Assembly: GCA_047967505.1 (NCBI GenBank)
Contig: CM106540.1
Direction: 5' to 3' (one strand)
DNA length: 64,000 bases
Source of the DNA: Dipteris shenzhenensis
Taxonomy: Eukaryota; Polypodiophyta; Polypodiopsida; Gleicheniales
A model generated the notes under the pieces. It saw only the letters and a list, made by a program, of their open reading frames with translations. It ran no database searches and was not told where the DNA came from. Shown in pieces: positions 11,705 to 22,620 of this stretch. Position 1 is the stretch's first letter. Every line of letters starts with the position of its first letter. The position numbers were made by a program, and so were the translations under genes.

Positions 11705-11825
11705 GGCATCTATCGGAGTGCATCTATAGACGGGTCAAACATGGGTCAAATAGCGCATCTAATTTTTGGAAAAATAGACATCTGCGCCTATAGATGCACT
11801 GTTAGACGCATCTATAGATGCGCTA
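11705..11825. repeat. Central AGATGC motif array, second-gene side
   Basis: Dense GCATCTATAG / CTATAGATGC motifs, several forming GCATCTATAGATGC palindromes. The equivalent in copy c is 38725-38790. Confidence 0.65.
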
Positions 11826-11848
11826 TGATAGTTTTTCTTGTGTGTTCT

Positions 11849-12125
11849 TCCCTTTCCCCTTCCCCTTCCCCTTCCCCTTCCTTTTCCTTCTCTTTCCCTT
11901 CCCCTTCCCCTTCCAAGAAAGGGCTTGCATGAATGATGGAAATAAGTGATTGCATGAATGATGGAAAGGGATTGCATGAATGAAGAAAGGGATTGCATGA
12001 ATGATGGAAAGGGATTGCATGAAAGATGGAAAGGGATTGCATGAATGAAGAAAGGGATTGCATTCGTGAGGAAATAAGGGATTGCATGAATGATAGAAAT
12101 AAGTAATTGCATGAGGGCGGGTCCA
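11849..12125. repeat. CCTTCC-type repeat and ~25-bp minisatellite
   Basis: 11849-11912 is built on CCCTTCCCCTTCC. 11921-12125 has about eight units of GGGATTGCATGAATGATGGAAA. The same two repeats occur in inverted order in copy c (38455-38700), so they belong to the element. Long minus-strand frames here are repeat-derived. Confidence 0.8.
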
Positions 12126-12179
12126 AGAAAGAGGAAAATTAGACTGAAGCATGAGGGTGGGATAAAGAAAGAGGGTATG

Positions 12180-12958
12180 CATGATGTAGCATTCTTCTTT
12201 CCTCTTTTTTCTCTCTTTTTCTCTTTTTTCTCCTCTCTTTCCTTCTCTTTTCTCCTCTCTTTTTTCTCCTCTCTTTTCCTCTCTTTTCTCATCTCTTTCC
12301 TTCTCTCTTTTTCTCTCTTTTATCCTCACTTTTTCTCTCTTTTTTCTTCTCTCTTTTATCCTCTCTTTCCTTCTCTCTTTTCGTCTCTTTTCCTCTCTTA
12401 TCTCCTCTCTTTTTCTCTCTTATCTCCTCTCTTTTTCTCTCTTTTTTTTCCTCTCTTTTGTCCTCTCTTTCCTTCTCTCTTTTTCTCTCTTTTATGCTCA
12501 CTTTTTCTCTCTTTTTCCTTCTCTCTTTTGTCCTATCTTTTTGTCTCTTTTCTTCTCTCTTTCTCTCTCTTATCTCCTCTCTTTTTCTCTCTTTTCTCTT
12601 TCCTTCTCTCTTTTTCTCTCTTTTATCCTCACTTTTTCTCTCTTTTTCCTTCTCTCTTTTATCCTCTCTTTTACTCTCTTTTCTCCTCTTTTTTTCTCTC
12701 TTATCTCCTCTCTTTTTCTCTCTTTTTCCTCCTCTATTTTCCTCTATTTTCCTCTCTTTTCTCCTCTCTTCTCTTTCTTTCTCTCTTTTATCCTCACTTT
12801 TTCTCTTTTCACTTTCTCTCTTTTTCTCTCTTATCTCCTCTCTTTTTCTCTCTTTTTTCTCCTCTCTTTTCTCCTTTTTCTCCTCTCTTTTTCTCTCTTT
12901 TTTCTCCTCTCTTTTCCTCTCTTTTCTCCTCTCTTTCCTTCTCTCTTTTTCCCCACAT
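12180..12958. repeat. ~780-bp polypyrimidine tract (TTTTCTCTC/CTCTTT)n of copy b
   Basis: Almost unbroken C/T on the plus strand, made of irregular TTTCTCTCTTTTTCTCCTCTC units. All three frames stay open for long distances because CT-only codons include no stops, so the apparent Ser/Leu/Phe proteins are artefacts. The corresponding tract in copy c is ~955 bp of A/G on the plus strand (37498-38452). In both copies it lies between the two divergent genes, upstream of gene 2 in the sense that makes the transcript C/U-rich. Confidence 0.9.
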
Positions 12959-12965
12959 GAAGCTT

Positions 12966-13272
12966 CAATAGCCTGACATTGAGCAACTTTTGTCACTCTA
13001 ATTCAAAGAATGCAGGAGTCTGTAAATGCTTGCTCAATGTCAAGCTGTCACTCTATTTTTTCTTCTTCTTTTCTTTTCTTCAATTCATCATGTGGCTAGG
13101 AAGCTCTTTAGCCTCACCTGATCTTTGGGATGCCATCTTTTGGGAGTTATATAACATTTTGGGGCACCCTCCCACTCCTGGGAAGTTATACACATACATG
13201 AAGGGTACTCTAAACACCCCCTAGGAGTTGGCAGTACAGACTCCAAACCAGCCCAATCCCACACCAGAGTTG
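12966..13272. other. Segment present in copy b but absent from copy c
   Basis: Copy b and c align up to GTGAAGCTTC/ATGAAGCTTC and again from CCCAGTGGAGTCGAGA. The ~300 bp between is unique to copy b. It holds no recognised gene, LTR end or clear inverted termini. Confidence 0.6.
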
Positions 13273-13374
13273 AGATTACCCCAGTGGAGTCGAGATAGCC
13301 CAGCCAGCTATAGCTGAGCCCCTTCTCCCCCCCTATGGTCAGGAGGCCCTTTTGCCTTGCAGTGCCATCGACAT

Positions 13375-13475
13375 ACTCCCGTGTAGTTGAGAGTCGCTTC
13401 TTCAGCTATGAGTGGCTAGTGTAATCCCATGTAGTCGAGGGTCGATTCTCCAGCTACGAGTGGCCAATGTTCTAG
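13375..13475. repeat. ~49-bp tandem duplication upstream of gene 2 in copy b
   Basis: ACTCCCGTGTAGTTGAGAGTC (13375) recurs as ATCCCATGTAGTCGAGGGTC (13424), followed in both by CAGCTA.GAGTGGC. Copy c has one unit. Confidence 0.7.
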
Positions 13476-13527
13476 CTCGATATGATAGGGCAATAGGCGT
13501 AATAGTAGGGAGAGCGGTGGGGGATGC

Positions 13528-14553
13528 ATGGCACAGTGCTTTGGGGGGGGTAATGGTGGGGGCGAGGATGATTCAGATGATGCAGACATACCAGAGGGTG
13601 ATGGTACGATCTTCTATGACATCACTCAGATAGGAGGCATCTTGATGGATGCATGGGGGAAGGACATCATGGCCTTCATGTGCTCTATAATTGCTAACAA
13701 CTATAGAGATAGCTTCCCACTATCTTCACATGGTATCAGAGCCTGGTTCATGGTAAGGAGCTCAAGAAAGCAAACCAAGTTCGCGGTGTTTCACTACAAA
13801 GACCAGCCAAAAAAGTTGGGTGATGAGACCCTCGCTTGCTATTCACTCTAGGTATCCCAGTCCCCCCAATGTTTAGTTCACAGATAAATGGGCCAAGTCA
13901 AAGATTGTTATGATACTTGCCAATAAAGGATCTTCACTTAAGAGGCAGGCACTAGCCAAGATTGCCAGGAGAGAGGGAGGTCAACCACAAAGGGGCCAGT
14001 CACTCACTGCTCACAAGCGTGAGTGGAAGAAAGCAATGAAGGCAATGAAGGCGGACCCCAGTTTACATCACGTGGAGGCACAAAGGATCCAAATGGAGCA
14101 ATATGGAAACATGCATTTTGGAGCAGGGGGTGTTGAATCATGGGAGGCCCAATTTATAAGTATCAATCTCAAATTATATTGTGTTTATGTGGTTTATTAG
14201 GAAGTTGTTTCTTCCTCCGTAAATTGTGTCATCTTGTAGCTTGATATCTTGGGCAAGCACCCTACTCTTGTCGAGATAGCCTACCACCACCACTATCACA
14301 GAGGAGATACATGGAGACACTTCTATGATGATGGCTTGATTACTGGGGAGTAGTATATCCGGGCTACTGAAGCACACCCTCAAGTATCTAAAAGTAATTA
14401 AATAATGTCAATATTGTACATAAAGATTTGACTTTTCATACATTGATACATGTTTTCCCTCGTTTATAGGGCCAGGCTAGGGTTGATTAGGAGGAAGAAG
14501 ATCAGGAAGAAGGGAGCAAAGAAGGAAGCGATGACATGGAGAACTTAGATTAG
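13528..14553 (+). pseudogene. Second CACTA gene (TNPA/Transposase_24-like), copy b
   Basis: The first exon-like frame 13528-13850 carries DDSDDADIPEGDGTIFYDITQ and WGKDIMAFM. After a 1-bp frame change near 13831, the frame 13910-14200 continues with LKRQALAKIARREGGQPQRG and HKREWKKAMKAMKADPSLHHVEA. Then comes PTLVEIAYHHHYHRGDTWRHFYDD at ~14255-14330 (with an in-frame TAG soon after) and an acidic tail ending at TAG 14551-14553. Block order and the PTxxEIAYxxHxxRGxxW region resemble the plant Transposase_24 family of CACTA second genes, which bind element ends; this is inference from general shape. An 8-G run at 13542-13549 (7 G in copy c) throws out the ancestral ATG frame, but ATG 13528 restores entry. 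A 74-bp foreign insert lies at 13716-13789. Confidence 0.6.
13716..13789 (+). repeat. Captured copia LTR-end / primer-site / leader fragment inside gene 2
   Basis: From CCCACTATCTTCACA through TGGTATCAGAGCC to AAGTTCGCGGTGT this matches 27772-27844 of the young copia element (end of 5' LTR, primer-binding site and ~45 bp of leader) with only a few differences. Copy c lacks it: its gene reads straight from the NNYRD codons to the KKL codons. The inserted bases keep an open frame (HGIRAWFMVRSSRKQTKFAV). Confidence 0.85.
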
Positions 14554-14770
14554 TCGTAGAAGTAGTGCTAGCTACTCTTTTTTGTACTTGAAGCCATTGG
14601 ATTGGCTCATGCCTCTCTTGTATATACATTCCTCTTACTTTTTATACTTGAAGCCATAGGACATCGCTTGGCTTCGTGCTATATGTATATACAAGCACTT
14701 TTTGGGCTATGAATTAATATACACTTCTTTTATTCTTTTGGCTTTCAATTTCCTTGTGCAACAAACATTG

Positions 14771-15755
14771 AAACAACTCCACCTTTGTGAGAGTATCCTG
14801 ATGTATAAACTGATGGACTATAGCACTCATTCCTAGTGCAACAATGAAGACGTAGTATATATGTTTGCATGGAATATAAGTTGTCCTATTTACTTCATGT
14901 TCAGTAAAAGCAAGGCATGTGTAATGTGGGAACTCTCTAAGTGTGACCGAATAACTTAAGGCCCTTGAATTTGACCCAAGAGTCTATAAATGGAAAACAT
15001 GAACCTCCTGTGGGGTATGATATCCTCTTGCATAATCTTTGCATTTGTTGTCATCACTTTCTCAATCTTATCTCTAAACTCCTTACTCATTTTTGATCTC
15101 CACACCACTCCCAGGCGTGCACTCTTATGAGAGAAGCTTTGATGGCATGCTGGAAACAGTAGAGGACGGAGACTGGATGCTAAGGAATCGGGGTTGCTAT
15201 AGCCAGTGATGATGATGGGCTTCACGGGCTTGCTCTTATATAGCCACCACTTATAGTCAGTTAGACCCAATTGGGTGACCGACCTAGTCTAACAAAACGG
15301 CCAATTGGGGGTCGGTCCCAAAATAGGCCACCAACCACATGATAGAGCCCTAGTGCAAAATAGAGCAATAACCCACAGACTCCGTTTGGCCCAGAGTCAT
15401 CTGAGAACATCTGGGGCTCCAAACGGGCCCCGCAACCTGAAAGTGGTCTGCCTCGGGAAATGCTCCATCTACCCTCAGTGTAGTCAATCATGGGATGCCT
15501 TCCTACACTCGCATGTAGCCTAGTTGGCAATGTGTCAACTCTATCTGAAGCTGTCTAGCCATCAGGCCACACATGGCCCCCATTTGGTGTCCAAACCAGG
15601 ACCTACTGGATAACTGAGCTACTCAAATGGCTTCTCCTCATATGGGGGGCTTACAAGTAGAGTTAGTTGGTTCCCACATAGTTACACGAGAGTGGAGCAT
15701 TGATATCTAACAAGTAGATGTTGTTTGTTCAATGCTACAACCCCTGCCCAATCAT
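14771..15755. other. No identifiable gene
   Basis: Short frames only (for example 15270-14956 minus and 15530-15261 minus), none with a recognisable domain. Copy b may end at 14832, where the sequence AGTCCATAGTG-like TAGTG occurs, but this was not confirmed. Confidence 0.45.
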
Positions 15756-15759
15756 GACT

Positions 15760-16560
15760 TTGTGTGTTGTTTCTATGTAGGATTGATGGAACTACCTATA
15801 CCATCCTCGAGGACAAATCCACCTTTTATCAATTCAACTCTCTCTTGCATTGTCACAAAGGTACCAATCTTCCACACTCTAGGAGTAATTCCTGGCACTC
15901 CTTGAATAGAGCGATCAACATTCCATGTATGGGTAATTGTTCTATTGCAAGACCAAACTACATGTTCTATAAGGCAACACACTCAAGATGCTCTCCATAA
16001 TGCTTATAGGTCAAAGACCCACTCTCTCTAGCTATATAGACCCCACAGAGGGATTCCTCTTCAACTTACCTTTCCATTGCGTTGCATTGATCATTCTTGT
16101 GCACTCATTGTATGAACAATCAACATTGTTGCACCTCAAATAACCTCCACATCTACTAGTCCTTATAATACCATGGAGAAACTCTTGCCTATAAGTGTTG
16201 TATTTTATCCAAACATGTTTGTCAAACTTTTGATCCATTCCTTGCATGGGAGAGCCATAAGATACTGGGGGCAACTCAAAAAGAACATAATCATCCTACA
16301 TATGGGGCAGCTCTTCAACCATTTCGATTGTCTACAGACTGGAAAATGCCATATGCAAAGAGCTTGACAATGGAAGGTGTTGCAACATAGTAAGAACGCT
16401 GACATTTGGCATGAAATCAGCTTTACAAAAGGACGGTTTCTTATTTGTAGTCTCCATAAACATTGGACTCTTCCATCTGTCAAGTCCTAATCCTCTCTCC
16501 ATCTTCCAAATCGACCAACCAAAGTGCCGCTGAAACATCATCTTCAATTGCTTTGATGCA
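15760..16560 (-). pseudogene. Unidentified protein remnant with Cys-rich block
   Basis: Minus-strand frames 16547-16332, 16274-16032 and 15982-15773 line up as one decayed protein. The first has RHFGWSIWKMERGLGLDRW. The second has PPVSYGSPMQGMDQKFDKHVW then CGGYLRCNNVDCSYNECTR, a possible zinc-binding C-x5-C-x4-C-x4-C cluster. The third begins with further Cys/His residues. I do not recognise the family; a transposon-encoded DNA-binding protein is one possibility. Frame changes between blocks indicate decay or introns. Confidence 0.35.
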
Positions 16561-16999
16561 ACTCAATCTCTTCCTCTACAACGGAGAAGCGGTCTCTAAT
16601 TTTTGACAAAGAAACCTCACAATGTTATGTATCATAACAAATTGCAACAGTCTTACTCTCTCAATATTGCAGGAAGATAGTAGCAGGCGGCATTATGATG
16701 GGGGAGAAATAATCCTAAGAGTTTAGCAAACTGAAGTGGCTGAAAGAAGAATGGCTTAGGTAGAGGTAAGTGGTTCAGAGACAAGTGCGACCATCTGTGA
16801 GGAAGAATACACTTTACCCTATGTCACTAAAACTAGTTGCCAGACTTCGAGTGCAACTATAACTTATGGCTAGTTCAAGAGAAAACATGACTATGACATG
16901 GGTCAAACCATGGTTAGGTGACATGCTTTTTGTGCTTTTCGAAAGCACATAGCCAATTACTTATAGCACAAATTACGTACCTTAATATATGAAAATTTT

Positions 17000-17290
17000 A
17001 AGGTAGACCATATTATATAGACTAGACCATATTATGAATATTATAGACTAGACCATCCATGTAAATATAAATAAGTCCATATATAATATGGTCTAGACTG
17101 GACCATATTATATAAATCTATGTATCTATATACATGAATTCATAAGTCCATGTGTACATAAAAGTCCATGTATATATTTGTAAGAGCATCTATAAGTCCA
17201 TATAAATAAGAGTCCATAAATATTTGACCATATATCTTAGATCAATTTGTATGAGTCAATATATAAGTCCATGGATATAACTCATAGCCC
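17000..17290. repeat. AT-rich degenerate short repeats
   Basis: Repeated ATAAGTCCATRTATA and TAGACCATATTATA motifs in both orientations. No coding potential. 16561-16999 shows nothing identifiable. Confidence 0.6.
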
Positions 17291-17578
17291 CTTCTAGAAT
17301 TTACATTTATGCTCTAGGATTCACCTCATAGTTTCATAGTTGGTCCTTAGTATGATTCTATTTGCCCATGACCTACCCAAATAATATAGTTGAGTTACTA
17401 GGTTACTATGCTTCATCATTTAAATATAGCATATCTAATGAATCATTAGAAAATGACATATTTAGTGAGCCTAAAAATGAATCTTGTTGCATTGCTTTGA
17501 GAGTATGAGTGGGACTTTAATTTCAAAGGCAATAAAAATGTCTTCTTTGTACACTACAATGTCAAGTGTAATAACGGG

Positions 17579-17906
17579 CCAAAAGTATGCTCTTTTGTAT
17601 GCTTTTGAACTGCATCTTAACATGCGGTCCAAAAGCATGCAAACAGCATGCTTTTGGGTAATAAACAATGAAATCCATGCAAATTTAGCTCCTAATCATT
17701 AATAGCCCATGACCATTTTAAATAAAATGGTCATGGGCTATTAATGATTGGAATCCAAGTTGCATAATGATTCGGAATTCAATTTGCATGGCTTTCATAA
17801 TCATTAATACAAAATGACCATTTTATTGCCCAAAAGCATCCTCTTTGGATGCTTTTGGATTACGTGTTAACACGAGGTCCAAAAGCATGCAAAGGCATGC
17901 TTTTGG
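17579..17906. repeat. Cluster of nested perfect hairpins (fold-back element?)
   Basis: A central palindrome at 17694-17749 has 27-bp perfect arms around AA (arm ends CCCATGACCATTTTA). On each side lies a copy of a ~78-bp unit (17579-17657 and 17830-17906), which itself contains 12-bp perfect hairpins: CCAAAAGCATGC/GCATGCTTTTGG at 17629-17657 and 17879-17906, and CCAAAAGCATCC/GGATGCTTTTGG at 17830-17858. The palindrome CGTGTTAACACG is at 17863-17874. This looks like a fold-back or MITE-like element; no coding. Confidence 0.85.
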
Positions 17907-19327
17907 CATGTCCTGAGTGCCGAGCGCTTGAAGTATGTCTCTCCATAAGGTAACTATGTTGATGTAATGAGAGATAGGGCTGATTCAGACGTAATGAAAG
18001 ATAGATGTCATTAAGGAGTTGCCAAATGCGAAGATGGCTGGGTAACCACAAGCTGATCCTGTTGCAGTGAACCTCACAACAAGTAGGCCCCTGTGTGCTA
18101 GCAAATAGAAAAGCAAGAGTACGAGACAAATCAAAGGATTATTGGAAGGCAAAGAATTCATGTTGAATGTAAATAATTCACGAGCAGCAATTTCTAGATC
18201 ATAGGATGGGATTTGCAATGCAAAGAGTGGCTCAAGGAAGATAATGCTACCTAGAGTCCTATTATATAATAGCATCTTATCGCACCACTACTGACCACAT
18301 AACTTTGTGTTTCCATCTACTGCTCTCATCTCCCAGCAAGCCTTAATGAAAAAGCTATGTGCTCTCCTAAACACGATGATCTAAACATGGTAGTCTTGAA
18401 GTCTGTAATGGCACCTATGATGCCTTGCCGCTATGGAGATAAAACACATAATATATCGGGCAAAGAAAATCCAATCAAACTGGAATGATTATCATAGCAG
18501 ATGCACCCACGTCCAAGACTAGCTGGGTGAGGTGATCGAGTCACTTAGATTCTAGCCTACAGCCAAGTCCAAGAAGAAGACCCAAAACTCATTTCCTAGC
18601 ACATTATGCATGTGAGCACCCCAGAGATGAGCAGCTGTGGCCACATTGTTACCGTTACACATTACAGTAGTTTAGTTGTCGAGGTGACTATAATCAATGC
18701 AAGAAGATCAAGCATCACTTCCTTATTCAAAATATAGCTCACGTCCAATATCTTAGACACTTTGGCATCAACTCCCATTGGCAAATTTTTAATCACAACA
18801 TTAAAGCAGATAAAAGCATCATCTCCAAATTCAAAGGAGATTTAAACGATTGCAAAAATCTTCAATGATAGCAATGTTGCTCAATTGAAAGTCGGGCTCA
18901 TAGTCATCATGTTGAAGAGAGCAAACAATTGACAAACATCATCTTCAGATGGAGCTGCTGCTGCTAATGATAGATGGAAGTCCATTGAAATCTTCAATCC
19001 TACTACTTTTGGTACAAAAGTGAAACCCCTTACTCGATCACAATCACATGTGGAGTTAATGAATTTTGATACTTTGATTGCAATTTCAATCATGAATCAA
19101 GGTGGATATATTCTCTCCACACATATTCTCTTCCTAAGGTCAATATGTTCCCCTCACATGTTATGTCTTGTGTAAACTATATATGATGTGTGAAGAGGTT
19201 GCATGGACCCCTAGGATTTGGTGTTTGAAAAGGATTATTGAGTAGTGAGGATTGGTGTAGAGAGGTTTCATGGAGCGAGGATTTGGTCTTTGAAAAGGAT
19301 TGACTAGCAAAGCGACCTATGGAGATA

Positions 19328-19329
<2 letters not shown>
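17907..19329. other. No identifiable gene; one weak minus frame
   Basis: The minus frame 19093-18881 and an out-of-frame continuation to ~18700 (DAFICFNVVIKNLPMGVDAKV) might be a decayed gene, but I recognise no domain. Nothing else stands out. Confidence 0.4.

Positions 19330-19360
<31 letters not shown>
19330..19360. repeat. (CT)n microsatellite
   Basis: Uninterrupted CT dinucleotides, about 15 units. Confidence 0.95.
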
Positions 19361-19363
<3 letters not shown>

Positions 19364-19547
19364 GAGTGTACGATGAGCTATTCTCCTAATGGGTCTCTTT
19401 AATTGAAAAATCTGTAACTATGAAATGACAAACTATTTTCAAATGCAATCAATTGGAAAACGCTTGTGATTTTCATGTATGTCTTTTGCTAGCAAGTGAG
19501 ATAGTCAGGGAGAGAGACTAAGAGAGAGAGAGAAAGAAGGAGCAACA

Positions 19548-20840
19548 GTGAGCAAGGAAAGGAGAGAGAAAAAAGACAGCTCTGAGCTTAATTGTCTAGA
19601 TTCAAAACTAGAAGATGTGTGGAAGACAAGAGTCTTCAATATGAGATATGAGAGTCATGACTCCATTGTAACTTGGGCAAAGCTTAAGAGTGTAGTAAAT
19701 GCACTTAGGAGGCTAAAGAAGAGACTAATTATATTGTCCCTTCTTGAAGCAAACAAAAGGATGAGGGATATGCATTTCATGCCCTCAGCTGATAATGACT
19801 TTAGAGGGTAAGGTGTTTCTTCATGGTCAATTTCTTGTCTTGTTGTGTAATGAATGATGGGGACTACTAGTTTGTGCACCATTTTTAGTTGGCTTGCCAG
19901 GAGATATTCCTTGAGAAGATAGAGACACAGTCTATCATGGCACTCAAGGATTCGTGTGCCCACAGTGCCATGACACATCCATTTGTATTGCCTGCGATTT
20001 ATACACTCCAGCAGTACATCAAGCTATAGGCTAGGAACCGTATGTTCTCCTCTCTAAAGGCACATGACAATAAAGCCCCCATCAAAGGTTCAAAGAGAGG
20101 AGACATACATGAACCAAGGGAGTCTACGAAGTTCGATCAGGCTATGCAACTAGTTGTGTTCAAGTACTTATGAATGATCTATAAGTCTTTTCTTTGAGAG
20201 AGAACTAGATCTTGTCCATTTGGTAAGTAATAAACTTCTACCACATTGAAGGTACTTGCAACACCTTGTCAAGGAGAACAAATTGACTGAGATGCCTACT
20301 CAATGCAAAGGTTGGATTAAAATAGGGAACCTTAGCACTTGCATTTACCCTAGTTCAATAGAGCTTAGTAATTGCCCATGGTGGATTGAATTTCCAATTG
20401 GGAAAGTACTTAGATGTGAGAGAGATATGTTTGCCGAGCACTCAAGAAGTAAGAAGATCTTCACATCAAGAAGAGGAGTGACTCATGGACTCACTATCTT
20501 CCAAATGCAGAGAAGATGGTAGGCTCTTCATTGAATAGACATGCTAAAAGATCAATGGAGAGATCCACTAGTTTTGAGAGTTGTATTTTGATCTTGCTGT
20601 GTCTACAGGTGGCCTTTGCATGGAGATGGGATGTGGAACAACACGCGGTTATGCAAGCATGCCAGGCTATTAGTCATTCCTACTTTTCTTTTGATAGTGA
20701 TAGTAGTACTGCACATTCCATTGTGGAGCCCCTTGCGTAGGCATCATGTTCAAAGAGGGCTAGATTGGATGTAGGTTTTGTAGAGGAGGATGAGTCTGAG
20801 TATGCCTTGATGCCTACTACCAATCAATATGATGACCCAT
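19548..20840 (+). other. Interrupted plus-strand frames of unknown identity
   Basis: Frames 19548-19811 (basic, VNALRRLKKRLIILSLLEANK), ~19918-20172, 20256-20522 (LSNCPWWIEFPIGKVLRCERDMF) and 20516-20740 lie on one strand with short gaps. They could be exons or a broken transposon protein. No family is recognised. The last frame ends in an acidic stretch before a stop near 20839. Confidence 0.3.
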
Positions 20841-22350
20841 AGTGAGACACTGTTTACTTGGATATAACATTTGTCTTTGTTTCTTTTTTTAATATTTTGA
20901 GAGCTTTTCAAAAGTAAAATCTAATTTTGAGAGTGGCAAATCCATATGGCATTTATATGATATGATATCTTGATTGTACTTAAGAATCTATAGTGAGTTA
21001 TTTTGCGAGCAAGGAGATTATATTGGTAGTTGAATAATTCATAGCTTGAAGAAATTTAAAATGGAATGTCAAAATGGGAAGTATGATAGAAGGTTAAAAG
21101 ACAAGAAAGTTGCTCAATGCTTGTTTGTCGATGATGAATGCTCTAAGGTATACCACATGCCTCAACTTCCACTTGTGAGAAACAATCTCATTCTAGCTTT
21201 AAAAAAAGAACTCCATAGCTTTGATTTCCAAAGGACGTTGTACAAAGTTTTGATTTGATGAATATTAAAAATAGTCCTATTGGCTCACATTATTCTCCTT
21301 TGTTGAGCATTATAATTGCATATTCCATGTTATGGCAAAGAAGTCAGTCATAAAATTTCTTATGTCACTCAACTAGTTTGTTAAGGTGTTGAAGTTCATG
21401 ATATGGCAATGAACTCAATAATGTAATTTATTAAGTCATCATGCTACTAATTCCATCAATGAAGCTAATGAATTTGTTAGAAAGTACAAGTAATAGCAAG
21501 TTATTTGAGAATAATGAAAGACTTCATAACCTACATTTATGTGCTCATACATAGCTTGGCTCGCATGTGGCAGCTCGTTTGGCTTTCCACTTGGCTCGCT
21601 TCTGGCGGCTCGACTTTTTGACTACCTCGATATATGACATCCACATATTTTTACATTCTTAGTATTGACTCTCAAGCTTTTAATATTGAAATGTTTGCAC
21701 AACATATTTCAAGTTCTTAATATTGAAATGTCCACACAATATGTGCATACTTGGCTCTTAAAATACTATTTTTAAGTTATTTATATAATTGTATAACAAG
21801 CAAACCCATTGTAACAACCCACTGAACATGAAGCAACAAGAAAACCCATTGAAGCAACCTATTCATGATTTTGCAAGTTATTCCATTCCCAATGTCATGT
21901 GTGTGTGTGTGTGTGTGCGTCTCTAGAATTGGTTTCATGGGTCTACATATGCATGGGTGGCTCCTAGTAGAATGGATGTAACTCTCTCGCTCAATGGCCC
22001 CCTACACTTTCATCACCTAGAACTACTTACTCATACTTATGACTGGTCTTCTATACTCTTCTCTGCATATGTTACATCTCCAATTTCTAGTATCTAACAT
22101 CGTAATAAAATCTTGTGGCTTTGTAGGATTTTGACCTTGTCCATGAGTCTCACCTTGGGATTTTGGACATGCTACTCCATCATTTGGGGTGGCTTCTTGT
22201 AGAAAGGCTTCAACTATCTCAATTCCTGGTCCCCATTACTTTTCTATGCACTTTTCCTTATTGCCTAAGAAGTGCTTATGTATTCTTGTCATTGGTCCTC
22301 GTAGCTTTCGGTTGCAAATATCACATCTCTAATTTCCATTGACTACGGTA
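20841..22350. other. No identifiable gene
   Basis: AT-rich; includes a short (GT)n run at 21900-21916 and a small frame at 21046-21258 (KKFKMECQNGKYDRRLKDKK) without recognised domain. Confidence 0.5.
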
Positions 22351-22620
22351 GTTAGTGAATCTCTCATATATATCCTAGATTTACCCTCTAGTATGAGTCC
22401 TTGGGATATTGATACCCTCTAGAATTGATATTACCCTCTAGGTATCGGTCGTTGGGGTATTGATATAGTAGATGGAGGGTCTCTCACATCAAACACTAAG
22501 ATTTACCCTTTAGTATAGGACCTTGAGGTATCAAAGACTAAGATTTTAAGATTTACCTTGTCGTGTAAGTCCTTGGGATATTGATACCGCAAGTTGGAGG
22601 GTCTCTCATATGTAGTGTAG
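22351..22620. repeat. Degenerate tandem repeat, ~3 units of ~90-110 bp
   Basis: Recurring blocks of AGATTTACCCT.TAGTAT, CCTTGGGATATTGATACC and GGAGGGTCTCTCA.AT in the same order. Confidence 0.65.

Larger units (their letters stand above)
7130..14770 (-). mobile_element. CACTA transposon copy b (two divergent genes)
   Basis: This unit carries a TNP2-type transposase on the minus strand (7518-11106) and a second gene on the plus strand (13528-14553). Between them lie motif arrays, a minisatellite and a polypyrimidine tract. The inverted copy at 36163-43589 has the same order with continuous similarity, which defines the unit. Short arrays of GCATCTAATAG-type motifs at 7130-7330 look like a subterminal region. 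Exact CACTA/TAGTG ends and target duplications could not be fixed: similarity to copy c fades near 14770, and copy c is cut before the left end. Limits are approximate. Confidence 0.75.

Noticed and set aside
12090-12971. 293-codon plus-strand frame and several long minus-strand frames
   Set aside because: They cross a C/T-only tract where stops cannot occur in CT codons; composition alone keeps all frames open.
14815-14840. TAGTG at 14829-14833 as the right end of CACTA copy b
   Set aside because: The inferred terminus has no matching counterpart in copy c, so it was not used as a boundary.
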